A DNA stretch of 64,000 nt from Acidimicrobiaceae bacterium (GTDB taxonomy: Bacteria; Actinomycetota; Acidimicrobiia; Acidimicrobiales; Palsa-688). Both the position numbers and the translations under genes were made by a program. Position 1 is the first letter of the stretch. The number at the start of each line of letters is the position of its first letter. Below the pieces are notes generated by a model, which ran no database searches, had not been told where the DNA came from, and was given only the letters and a program-made list of their open reading frames with translations. Below are positions 33,334 to 41,760 of this stretch, one piece after another. The stretch lies in NCBI GenBank assembly GCA_003166025.1, contig PMWT01000058.1:1-64000 (forward strand), in the 5' to 3' direction.

Positions 33334-34254
33334 TCACCATCCCCGTCCAACCAGCGCGTCGGTCTCGTCCCTGTTCGGCATCCCGAGCCACCCTGCTCCT
33401 TTTTGCGCCTTGATCGCCGCCGCTGCCGTGGCAAACCGTGCCGCGCCTTGAACACCAAGCCCTCGCGCCAAAGAAAAAGCATAGGCACCATGGAAGACGT
33501 CCCCGCACCCGGTGGTATCTCTCGCCCTGATGGCCGGCGCCGTCATTCTCCAGATGCCCTCGTCGGTGAGCCACACGCTCCCCTGTGGCCCTAGTGTCAC
33601 TCCAAGCGCCGGTTGGCCCAATTTGTCCCGGGCGATAGAAAGCCCGGCGTCCGGCTCAGCCACCCCCGTAAAACCGCTCAGCCCGTCCGCCGAGAAGATC
33701 ACGTGATCGGCAAGCCAAGCAAGTTTAGTTATGGCCTCCGTTCCGGCGTCCTCGAAGTCCAGTACCCTGGGGATCCCCTTCTCGCTCGCCATCCGAAAAG
33801 CGCTGGAAGTACAGCTTGGGTGCACTTGATCAGCCAGTACCGCGCCGGCTCGACCAAGGGATGGCAATCGCCAGGAGCCAGCGCCTTCATCCAGGTTGTT
33901 CCCCCGGTAATACCCAAGCCAGCGATGCCCTTCCACGTCCACGAGGACGCACGAGACCGATGTCGACCCTCCATCTGGCACCGGTCCCTCGCCAACCTCT
34001 ACGCCGCAGTCCCGGAGCATCTCCAGGACGGTCCTGCCCGCCAGGTCATCACCCACAAGACCTGTCCAAACAGCCTGGCCGCCCAACTGTGCGACCGCGA
34101 CTGCGGCAGTGGCAGCATTCCCGCCACCACCCCACCTCGAGCCCCGAGCAACGTCCTTGCCTTCTCCCGTAGGCAGTGTGGGTACTTCCATCACATGGTC
34201 CAGCACGACCGCACCCACGCAGAGCACACGAGCCTCACCACTAGCCTCGCTCAT
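33334..34254 (-). CDS. PfkB family sugar kinase (YihV-like branch)
   Basis: 306 residues. N-terminal VLCVGAVVLDHVMEVPTLP, then GKDVAR, GGGGNAATAAVAVAQLGG and the PfkB signature DTTGCGDVFHGAYAFSLARG with the catalytic Asp. The N- and C-terminal blocks recall E. coli sulfofructose kinase YihV, including the Lys of the GK-VAR lid. The Arg that I remember as contacting the sulfonate there is not kept here (ADQVHPSC instead of an ADVR-type segment). A non-sulfonated ketose or ketose phosphate is more likely. Divergent from the aldolase gene. Confidence 0.85.
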   Translation of the reverse strand: MSEASGEARVLCVGAVVLDHVMEVPTLPTGEGKDVARGSRWGGGGNAATAAVAVAQLGGQAVWTGLVGDDLAGRTVLEMLRDCGVEVGEGPVPDGGSTSVSCVLVDVEGHRWLGYYRGNNLDEGAGSWRLPSLGRAGAVLADQVHPSCTSSAFRMASEKGIPRVLDFEDAGTEAITKLAWLADHVIFSADGLSGFTGVAEPDAGLSIARDKLGQPALGVTLGPQGSVWLTDEGIWRMTAPAIRARDTTGCGDVFHGAYAFSLARGLGVQGAARFATAAAAIKAQKGAGWLGMPNRDETDALVGRGW

Positions 34255-34526
34255 CGCAGCACCGGTCCGCTGGCGCTACCTGAACAGTGCCGCCTAGCAC
34301 TAATACTACGCGAGGCACTACCCAAAGTATTTGCAACCGTGGCCACGACGTTACAGTATATGAAATAGCTGGTATGTTCTAGCTGTGCGTTGGAGGACCG
34401 GTCGCACCCCCCGGGCGCGGCATGTCCGTGAGATGATTGTGATGTCCAGAGCGTCGTGGGGCGGCTGTCCGAGGGGGCTACCTCGGTTGCGGGCCTCGGC
34501 TTGACGAACGATGGAGGAAAAGCCCT
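34255..34526. promoter_or_regulatory. Divergent promoter region, kinase/aldolase
   Basis: 272 bases between the minus-strand PfkB gene and the plus-strand aldolase gene, so it holds both promoters. The region around 34310-34385 is locally AT-rich compared with the surroundings. The 14-bp site found at 27088 and 43293 is not present, so this pair may be controlled separately. No convincing palindrome was found. Confidence 0.4.
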
Positions 34527-35345
34527 ATGAGCCTCGGTACGAACATACGTTTGGCGCGAGTATTCAGCCACCCTTCGCAGCGTCTATTTTCCGTTGCAGT
34601 CGATCATTTTGTGGGGTACCCAGGAACTATGACCCACGGCCTCCGGGACCTTCCGAAGACGCTGGCGGCGGTCGTCCGAGCGGGACCGGACGCGGTGACC
34701 ATGACAGAAGGAGCTGCCAAAAACTGCTGGGCCCCCTACGCAGGGAAGGTTGCACTCATTATCCAGATGGGCTGTTTCACACCGGATGACCGTGTTCTTG
34801 AGGTGCTGGGGAGTGTCCCCGGAGTTGTCCGCCTGGGCGCGGACGCCGTAGCGATGGCAATCGGTGTGCGGGGCCCTCGTGAAGGTGAGTACCTCCGGCT
34901 CCTGTCGAACACGGTCACCGAAGCTGAGCGCTACGGTATGCCCGTTATAGCTCACATATACGCGCGGTCCTACGAAGCCGAGCCGGTTATCGTTTCGGAC
35001 GTGGAGAGCATCGCCTGGGCTGTTAGGTGCGGCATCGAATGCGGTGCGGACGTGATTAAGGTCATCTATCCAGGAGACCCAAGTGCGTTCCGGGAGATCG
35101 TTGAGTCCTGCCCAGTCCCGGTCGTCGTGGCTGGCGGCCCGCGGACCGAGACCTTCATGGAGGCTCTCGAGCAAGTCAGGGTTGTGTTGTCCTGCGGTGC
35201 GTCGGGCCTGACCGTCGGACGGAACGTCTGGGGACCGAATGTCGACGCCCGTACCGCAGTATCGGCGTACAAGCACGTCGTGCACGACGGTCTCTCACCC
35301 AAAGAGGCGATAGAGCTGTCCGAAGACGAAGCAACGATAAGCTGA
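34527..35345 (+). CDS. Class I aldolase, DeoC/FbaB/LacD-type
   Basis: 272 residues, TIM-barrel aldolase. The Schiff-base Lys is probably in GADVIKVIYPGD, and the phosphate-binding end is ASGLTVGRNVWG. N-terminal LFSVAVDHFVGYPG matches the DhnA/FbaB/LsrF group. ATG with GGAGGAAAA upstream. Divergent from the PfkB kinase: isomerase, kinase and aldolase together would split a hexose into two C3 units. LsrF-type thiolase or aminodeoxy-heptose chemistry is an alternative for this superfamily. Confidence 0.82.
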   Translation: MSLGTNIRLARVFSHPSQRLFSVAVDHFVGYPGTMTHGLRDLPKTLAAVVRAGPDAVTMTEGAAKNCWAPYAGKVALIIQMGCFTPDDRVLEVLGSVPGVVRLGADAVAMAIGVRGPREGEYLRLLSNTVTEAERYGMPVIAHIYARSYEAEPVIVSDVESIAWAVRCGIECGADVIKVIYPGDPSAFREIVESCPVPVVVAGGPRTETFMEALEQVRVVLSCGASGLTVGRNVWGPNVDARTAVSAYKHVVHDGLSPKEAIELSEDEATIS

Positions 35346-35391
35346 TAGTCCCACCGATAGCCGAAATTTAGTTGGGTTTTTGCCCGGCCAG

Positions 35392-36630
35392 CTAGGCCCG
35401 GGCGACGTGCCCACCGACCGCGTCGAGCATGGCCACGATGTTTTCGGCCGGGACGTCGGCCAAGACGTTGTGCACCTGTTGGAAGACGAAGCCGCCCCCG
35501 GGGCTCATTATGTCCACCTGGTGACGGACGTGCTCGCGGATGGCATCGGGGGTCCCGTGAGCCAGCAGCCACTGCGTGTCGCAACCACCGCCCCAAAAGG
35601 TTATGTCCCGGCCGAAATCGCGCTTCAGCTCCGTCGCGTCCATCCCTTTGCAGCTGATCTGGACCGGGTTGATGCAATCCAGGCCGGCGTCGATGAGGTC
35701 GGCCAACAACGGTCGTACGCCGCCGCAGCAATGGAGCATCACCTTGACGTCGGCCAACTCCTTGGCCCGTTGCCACATGCGCCCGTGGCGGGGTTTGAAG
35801 AACTCGCGGTACATGCGGGGCGAGATCTGGGGGCCGGTCTGCATACCGAGGTCGTCGCCGAAAAGGATGATGTCGATATAGGGACCGACCAGGCCGAGGT
35901 ACTTTTCCAGGTTTTTCAGGTGCCGCTCGGTCAGGCGTTCGAGAAGGTCGTGGGCCCGCTCCGGTTCGGCGGCCAGAAGGGCCAGGAAGTTGTCGTTCCG
36001 GTACAGGAACTGCCCGTTTTCCATGAGGTTGCCGCCGAAGAGGCCGATTATCGCCCGGTCGGTGCCTTCCCGCAGGCGGCGGGCGCCTGCGATCATACGG
36101 TCGTCGCCGCCCGGGCCTTCTACAAGGGGGCCGGGGGGGGCGGCGATGTTCCACATGCACTCGGTCATCACCTCCTCCAGTCGTCCATGGTCCGCCTCGC
36201 CCTCAGCGAAGGGAAAGTAGGTCGACTCGAAGTACAGCGCGCCGTCGGGCATCTGGGCGATGACCCGGCCAGTCGCCGAACGTATGACCCAACCCCGCTC
36301 GGTCCGTTCCGGGGCGACCCACACCGGCACCTGGCAGGGGGTCCCATCGGGAAGGGCCCAGTCCGTCCAGTCCGCGTCGTCCAGGGCAAAGCCCCGGCCC
36401 AGTTCTATGGTGTCCACGCCGAAGCGGTCGAGCACGTCGTCGTCCAGTACCGCCAGCTGCTGTTGGATGTCGTATACCCTCACCGGCTTGGGGGCCAGGC
36501 CGAGGTAGGCCCGCAGGCGCGGGTAGGCGATGGCAGAGATGCCGGAGGACCGGTGACCACCGAGGTCGACCGGTACCCGGTCCGTCTCGCGGTGGTCCAA
36601 TGCGGCCATTACCCGGTCCCGGCGCTTCAT
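35392..36630 (-). CDS. UroD/MtaA-like protein of sugar loci (copy 2)
   Basis: 412 residues, the same architecture as 30914-32185: KRRDRVMAALDHRETDRVPVD at the N-terminus, VMLHCCGGVRPLL for the metal/thiol site, DCINPVQISCKGMD, TFWGGGCDTQ and FVFQQVHNVLADVP. The two copies keep the same motifs but differ over much of their length. Last gene of the importer/alpha-mannosidase operon, 64 bases after the GH38 gene. Function unknown; the double occurrence in one mannoside locus argues for a role in sugar processing and not in heme synthesis. Confidence 0.86.
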   Translation of the reverse strand: MKRRDRVMAALDHRETDRVPVDLGGHRSSGISAIAYPRLRAYLGLAPKPVRVYDIQQQLAVLDDDVLDRFGVDTIELGRGFALDDADWTDWALPDGTPCQVPVWVAPERTERGWVIRSATGRVIAQMPDGALYFESTYFPFAEGEADHGRLEEVMTECMWNIAAPPGPLVEGPGGDDRMIAGARRLREGTDRAIIGLFGGNLMENGQFLYRNDNFLALLAAEPERAHDLLERLTERHLKNLEKYLGLVGPYIDIILFGDDLGMQTGPQISPRMYREFFKPRHGRMWQRAKELADVKVMLHCCGGVRPLLADLIDAGLDCINPVQISCKGMDATELKRDFGRDITFWGGGCDTQWLLAHGTPDAIREHVRHQVDIMSPGGGFVFQQVHNVLADVPAENIVAMLDAVGGHVARA

Positions 36631-36694
36631 ATTTGCTCCTTACTCCTCGGTGTTCCTTCTCTGCTCGGTGTTGGTCCCGTCGCGTCTGTTAGGT

Positions 36695-39600
36695 CTAGAT
36701 GGCGGGGGCAAAGCTCAAGTCACCCCCGACGGCGAGCGCTCTGGTCTCACCGGCCTTGAGGCGGACCACGGTCGACCCGTCTTGGACCACCAGGTCGGCC
36801 CGGCCGTCCTCGAACACGGTGGCCGAGGCCGCCGTGGCCACCACCAGGTCGGGGAAGCGGACCTTGGTCGTGACCTCCTCCTCTGCCATGTTGTTGAGCC
36901 AGAGGAGGAGTTCTTGCCCATCCCGGGACGGCGTGGCCTGCACCAGCCTGACCTCGGCCCGGTCGATCAGGCACAGGCTCCCCGAGGCGGCCAGGCCCCG
37001 GCTGGCGGCCGAAGGGACGATGGCGGCGACGAGCGGGGTGCTGACCGAATCTCCCAAGCGCGTCCCCAGTGCGGCGGCGCCGCTCTTCCCAGACGAGGTG
37101 CCGGACGAGGTGACGGCGTAACGGAAGCTCATCTCGCCACCCTGCTCGGTCGGGAAGTTGGTGTCCCAGATGTTGTTGAGGGCCCAGGAGTAGATGGTCC
37201 CGGGCTCGGGCTCGTCCAGGCGGAGCGTCCCCGGGAAGGGCGAGTAGGGCGAATGGATATCGCCGAACTGGACCAGTGGGGCGTCGACCGTCGCCCAGGC
37301 GGTCGTCCCTGTCTCTCCTGCCAGGGCCACCCAGTGCCGGACCGCCCTCATGTGCTGCGGGCACCCCGGCACCGTAGGCGAACTGGCGCTGGTGCCTAAC
37401 CCCGGCAGTTCGTACACCAGGTCGGGAGCGCCGGCGGCGAAGGGGAAGGCGAAGAACACGCTTTGCTTGTCCACCGTGCGGTCCTTCCACACCCGGTTGT
37501 GGATCTCGACCCGGGGAACTCCGCGCCAGGCCGTGATGGTGGTGAGGAGCCGGGAACAGGCCGGGGCCCTGACGTCGAGGGTCATGCTCTGACCGAGGTC
37601 ACTGGCCTCGCGGCGGACGATGACGGCGGACTCGGCGGTGACCCGGTCAGCGATCAGGTCGAGGGCACGGCTGAAGACCCGCCCCGACAAGTGGTCCACC
37701 TTGGTGGCAGTCCCGTAACGGTCGAATACGTAGGCATTGAAGCCAAGGAGCGCCCGGGTGTTGACCAGCTCCCGCCCCGTCGCCAGCTCCAGGACCGAAG
37801 CGATGGAGGCGTCCGCGGCGGCGTAAGTGATGCGGTAAAACTCGTTTTCCACCACGGCGTCACCGGGGCGGCTCACCCCGACCGGTGCCGGGGCCCCCTC
37901 CACCACGTTGAAACGGGCGTAGCCGAGGCCGGGCACGTCCCGGGCCAGGAACTGAAGGAAACGCCCGGCGGGCCGGTGGGCGACGTGCTCCTGGGGCAAG
38001 GTACGGGTGGCGATCTTGGTCCCGTCTCGGTCGTCCTCCACCGTGACTTCCACGTCCCCCGGCACCGTGCTGAAGGGGAGGAAGACCTTGACCACGTCGG
38101 TGCGGGCCCAGCCGGCGGCGTTGAACACGACCACGTTGGCCAGTCCCCGGTCGCCCCCCACGAGCTCGGCGGCGCGGCGGGCGCCAATGTCCACCAATGA
38201 CGACGCCGCCTCCCGGGCATTGCGGGCGAAAGAGGCCTTGCGCTGCCATTGCAGGTCGCCTGAGCCCCACCCCTCCTCGTCGTCTTTCCAAGGGTGCCGC
38301 GCCCCCCAGGTGTGTTCGTCGAACAAGCCGATGTCCTGATAGGTCTGGCTGGTCCCGTCCACCTGCGCCGGAGGGTTCCCGGACAGGACGTCGGCCACGG
38401 CGTTGAGGGACCGGCCCACCCGCACCGACCCCTGGGCCTGGCGGGCCCAGCCGAGCATGCGGGCCCCCGAACCGAGGCCGTCCGCCCACCAGTCGGCCCA
38501 GTCCCCCTGCCATTCCGGGACCGATCCGTCCAGTCGCTGCACGGCGCGGGCATAGAACTCTTCGTTGCGGTCGACTCGCAGGCGGGGGTAGGCCCAGGTG
38601 GCGTCCCAGTCCCGGACTATCTCGGAAACGGCCAAGTTGGGGGGTGCGTTGTCGCCGTACTTGCCCTGCACCCGCAGGTGCAGGATGTCATGGGGGTAAG
38701 GGTCGCGTACCACCTTTTCTGCCTCGGGCAACCAGGTCCCCGAGTCGAAGGGATAGGAGCGTTCGGCCAGGGCGGCCAGGTAGCAGGGCAGGCTGTCCTG
38801 GGCCACGGCGAAGGAGTCGGCCAGGCCCACGATGTTGCCTTCCATGTAGGCGTTGCCGTGCAGGGTGTCGGTGTGCCAGACCAGCAGGCGCTTGCCGCTG
38901 GGCGCCTTCCAGTAGAAAGGTCGGCCCAGCTTCTCGCCACCGATGAGGTAGGGGACCGAACGCCCGGCGTAATTATGGGCGACCGAGAGGAACGTCACTC
39001 CCACGTCGGCCAGCACTTCGACCAGCCCGCTGACCCCCCCCGGGACATCGGTCTGCATGGCCGTGGTGACGGCCAAGCCGTGCTCGGCCCGCAACTCGAC
39101 GGCGTAACGCACCATCTCGTACAGCTCTTCGATGGCGCACGCCTCGGTGTGCATGTTGAGGCTCATGGCGCTGATACCGACATGACCCGCGTTTGCGGCG
39201 TCGATCATGCGCCGCCTGTCTCGGGCGCCCCGAGAGGCGAACCACCGCTCGAGTGGCCAGTTGACCTCTACGTTCCAACGGAAACGAGCGTCGTCGTCCC
39301 ATCCGCTGGTGCGCTCGACCAGGTCGAGCACCGAATCGAGGTACTGGAGGTGGTTGGCCGTCACCATGTCTTGGCGGTCTGTGTAGCCCACGTCCAGGTG
39401 TGTGTGGTGGACCAAGGAAACAGACCATTTGCGCTGAGGGCGCAAGTCCAGTTGTCCCCGGCAGACGACGGCGCCATTGTCAGCCCGGACGGTGAACCCA
39501 CACCGCTGCGGGGAGTGCACCTCGGGGACGAGCACCTGGGCGACCAGGGCGCTGCCCTGACGTTCGAAGCGGACGGGCCCGGCCTCTCGCGAGGTGCCCT

Positions 39601-39868
39601 CGAACGAGACCGACAGCGTTTCCGCCGGTTCAACACCGCTTGGGTGTTGAGCGACCATTCCCATCAAGCGGAGCCGCACCACTTGCTCCAGGCCCAGCGC
39701 CGAGCGTTTGAACAGCGGCAGGTTGGCGGCTTGCAGCGCCTTACCGGCGACTTTGCCGACCTCGACGAACACCGCGTCCGCTAGCTGGGAGCGGAACTCG
39801 TCGAGGTCACGCCGGCGATCGCCGTTTGACTTATCGTGAAAAGGGCTATTGAGAAGTCCCTCGGTCAC
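36695..39868 (-). CDS. Glycoside hydrolase family 38 alpha-mannosidase
   Basis: 1057 residues, full family length. The catalytic domain opens with VSLVHHTHLDVGYTDRQD, which holds the zinc His/Asp pair. The nucleophile region is TTAMQTDVPGG and further zinc/substrate residues are in VWHTDTLHGNAY. The middle three-helix bundle and a large C-terminal beta domain follow (from about residue 560). GTG start with GGGAGGGG. No signal peptide, so mannosides are cleaved inside the cell after import. Sits between the MalG-type permease and the UroD-like gene. Confidence 0.92.
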   Translation of the reverse strand: MTEGLLNSPFHDKSNGDRRRDLDEFRSQLADAVFVEVGKVAGKALQAANLPLFKRSALGLEQVVRLRLMGMVAQHPSGVEPAETLSVSFEGTSREAGPVRFERQGSALVAQVLVPEVHSPQRCGFTVRADNGAVVCRGQLDLRPQRKWSVSLVHHTHLDVGYTDRQDMVTANHLQYLDSVLDLVERTSGWDDDARFRWNVEVNWPLERWFASRGARDRRRMIDAANAGHVGISAMSLNMHTEACAIEELYEMVRYAVELRAEHGLAVTTAMQTDVPGGVSGLVEVLADVGVTFLSVAHNYAGRSVPYLIGGEKLGRPFYWKAPSGKRLLVWHTDTLHGNAYMEGNIVGLADSFAVAQDSLPCYLAALAERSYPFDSGTWLPEAEKVVRDPYPHDILHLRVQGKYGDNAPPNLAVSEIVRDWDATWAYPRLRVDRNEEFYARAVQRLDGSVPEWQGDWADWWADGLGSGARMLGWARQAQGSVRVGRSLNAVADVLSGNPPAQVDGTSQTYQDIGLFDEHTWGARHPWKDDEEGWGSGDLQWQRKASFARNAREAASSLVDIGARRAAELVGGDRGLANVVVFNAAGWARTDVVKVFLPFSTVPGDVEVTVEDDRDGTKIATRTLPQEHVAHRPAGRFLQFLARDVPGLGYARFNVVEGAPAPVGVSRPGDAVVENEFYRITYAAADASIASVLELATGRELVNTRALLGFNAYVFDRYGTATKVDHLSGRVFSRALDLIADRVTAESAVIVRREASDLGQSMTLDVRAPACSRLLTTITAWRGVPRVEIHNRVWKDRTVDKQSVFFAFPFAAGAPDLVYELPGLGTSASSPTVPGCPQHMRAVRHWVALAGETGTTAWATVDAPLVQFGDIHSPYSPFPGTLRLDEPEPGTIYSWALNNIWDTNFPTEQGGEMSFRYAVTSSGTSSGKSGAAALGTRLGDSVSTPLVAAIVPSAASRGLAASGSLCLIDRAEVRLVQATPSRDGQELLLWLNNMAEEEVTTKVRFPDLVVATAASATVFEDGRADLVVQDGSTVVRLKAGETRALAVGGDLSFAPAI

Positions 39869-39899
39869 CGTTCCCCTCCCTGGTGTTCTTGGCCGGGCA

Positions 39900-40733
39900 T
39901 CACCGGCGTACGACCAGGGAAAGGCCCTGGGTGAAAAAACGCCTCAGGGTGAAGAACAGGACCAACATCGGCGACGCCGCGATCAACGTGCCGGCCAGCT
40001 CCACCGGCAGGCTGGACCCGCCGTACAGGCCCATCAGGCTGCTCAGGCTGGCCATCACGGGGTGGACTGACGGTGACGAGCTCAGCACTATGCCGAACAG
40101 CAGGTCGTTCCAGATCCAGGTGAACTGGAACAGGAACAGGACCAATGCCGCCGATACGGACAACGGGACATAGATGGAGCGGAGGATCCGGACCTCACTG
40201 GCACCCTCCACCATGGCCGATTCCCGGTACTCGTTCGGTACGGTGCTGTAAAAGCCCCGCAAGACGAGGGTGCAGAACGGCACCGAGATAGCGGTGTAGA
40301 AAAGCAACAAACCCCACCGGGTGTTGTAGATGTGGATGGAGTTGTACATCCGGAACAGCGGGATGATGTACATCTGGAGCGGGAAAACCGTCCCCGAGTA
40401 GATGACCATGAAAATGGTGAAACCGCCCCGGATACGCAGCACGACGATCCCGTAGGCGGCCAGCGAGGCGATGGCGATCGAGGCGGCTGCCCCCACCACG
40501 CCGTAAATGATGCTGTTGACGAACCCGGTCCCTAGGGCGGCGCTGTCCCACGCCGAGCGGATGTTCGACAGGAGGTTGAACTCCCGGGGAATGGCGTAGA
40601 AGGGGTGGGCGAAGAAGTCTGAAGAGGACTTCGAGGCGTTGATGACCGCCCACCAGATCGGTAACGCCCACAACACGGCGGCGATGATCAATATGCCGTA
40701 GATCACGACCTGCTTTATGGTGGCGGGCTTCAT
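39900..40733 (-). CDS. Carbohydrate ABC transporter permease (MalG type)
   Basis: 277 residues from the ATG at 40733, which overlaps the MalF-type stop (ATGA); the open frame upstream is the partner gene in another frame. Six membrane segments and the EAA-like loop ESAMVEGASEVRILRSIYV near residue 180. Forms the channel with the MalF-type partner. The operon has no ATPase gene. Confidence 0.93.
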   Translation of the reverse strand: MKPATIKQVVIYGILIIAAVLWALPIWWAVINASKSSSDFFAHPFYAIPREFNLLSNIRSAWDSAALGTGFVNSIIYGVVGAAASIAIASLAAYGIVVLRIRGGFTIFMVIYSGTVFPLQMYIIPLFRMYNSIHIYNTRWGLLLFYTAISVPFCTLVLRGFYSTVPNEYRESAMVEGASEVRILRSIYVPLSVSAALVLFLFQFTWIWNDLLFGIVLSSSPSVHPVMASLSSLMGLYGGSSLPVELAGTLIAASPMLVLFFTLRRFFTQGLSLVVRR

Positions 40734-41677
40734 GTCCTCACCTCTCGCAGGCTGCGGCGGAGGTAGCCGATGGATGCTAGTAGCACGAAGATGGTCAGCA
40801 CGACGGCGATGGCTGCCCCGTAGCCCATCTTGAAGTACTGGAAAGACTGCTGGTAGGTCCAAACCGCGAAAGTGGAGGACGACCCGTACGGGCCGCCCTG
40901 GGTCATGACCCAGATCAGGTTGAAAGCCTGCAGGGCGTTGACGATGCTTATAGCCACAATTACCCGCGTCATGGGTGTCAGCATCGGCAGGGTTATGTGC
41001 CGGAACAATCTCCACCCCGCCGCTCCGTCCAGGCTGGCCGCCTCGGTGATCTGCGGGTCGATGGTGTCCAGCCCCACGAAGAACAGCAGCATGTCCACTC
41101 CCACGATCTGCCAGGTGGAGGCGATGATCATGGAATAGGTGTTGAGGGGTACGTCGTTCAGCCACTGGACGTTGGCCAAGGAATGGATACCGAGGGCCCC
41201 GAACAGGACCGAGATGCCGCTGGTGCCGAAAAGGAAGCTCCAGATGACGCCTGTGGTTACGAAACCGATGGCGTAGGGGAGGTAGAAGACCGTCTGGAAG
41301 ACGGTCCGTCCCCGCCGTTTCCTGAGCATCACGGCGGCGGTCAGGCCGAGGCCCACAGGCAGCACGATCATGGCTGCCGCCCAGATGAGGGTGTTGTAGA
41401 CATTGGTCGACAGGGAGGGGTCATGCCAGAGGGCGCGGTAATTGGCCAACCCGATGAACTGGGCGGACGATAGGCCGTTGGAGTTGGTGAAACTGAGCCA
41501 TACCGTGACCACGATCGAGTACCAGAACATCCCCACCACCAGGACCAGAGCGGGGACCACGAACAGGTAGGAGGTGGGCCGGCGCCAACGACGCCGCCCG
41601 GAACGGGCGGCGTCGTTAGTGGCCGAGACCTGGGCCGGTCCCGTGGTGACGACGCCAGGAGCAGGGAGCGTCGTCAT
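40730..41677 (-). CDS. Carbohydrate ABC transporter permease (MalF type)
   Basis: 315 residues with a charged N-terminal tail of about 35 residues, then six membrane segments. The EAA loop TEAASLDGAAGWRLFRHI lies near 215-232, and VMTQGGPYGSS is a typical MalF-family segment. ATG-overlapped with the MalG-type gene. It lies 83 bases after the sugar-binding protein gene. Imports the substrate of the GH38 enzyme, presumably a mannoside. Confidence 0.93.
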   Translation of the reverse strand: MTTLPAPGVVTTGPAQVSATNDAARSGRRRWRRPTSYLFVVPALVLVVGMFWYSIVVTVWLSFTNSNGLSSAQFIGLANYRALWHDPSLSTNVYNTLIWAAAMIVLPVGLGLTAAVMLRKRRGRTVFQTVFYLPYAIGFVTTGVIWSFLFGTSGISVLFGALGIHSLANVQWLNDVPLNTYSMIIASTWQIVGVDMLLFFVGLDTIDPQITEAASLDGAAGWRLFRHITLPMLTPMTRVIVAISIVNALQAFNLIWVMTQGGPYGSSSTFAVWTYQQSFQYFKMGYGAAIAVVLTIFVLLASIGYLRRSLREVRT

Positions 41678-41760
41678 CTCAGGCGGGCCACCCCTGGTCT
41701 ACGGGCAGGCGCACAACATTGCTTTCAGAGGCCTTACTTGTACGTTCCAGGCGAGGGGCC

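Noticed and set aside
34255-34526. A third copy of the 14-bp LacI site in the kinase/aldolase divergent promoter
   Set aside because: No match longer than a few bases was found.
32216-35345. Sulfoquinovose (sulfo-EMP) pathway
   Set aside because: The kinase lacks the sulfonate-contacting Arg I recall from YihV, there is no sulfoquinovosidase or sulfonate exporter, and the locus carries an alpha-mannosidase.
38294-39784. A 496-codon plus-strand open frame
   Set aside because: Antisense of the GH38 gene in high-GC DNA; no ribosome site or recognisable domain.
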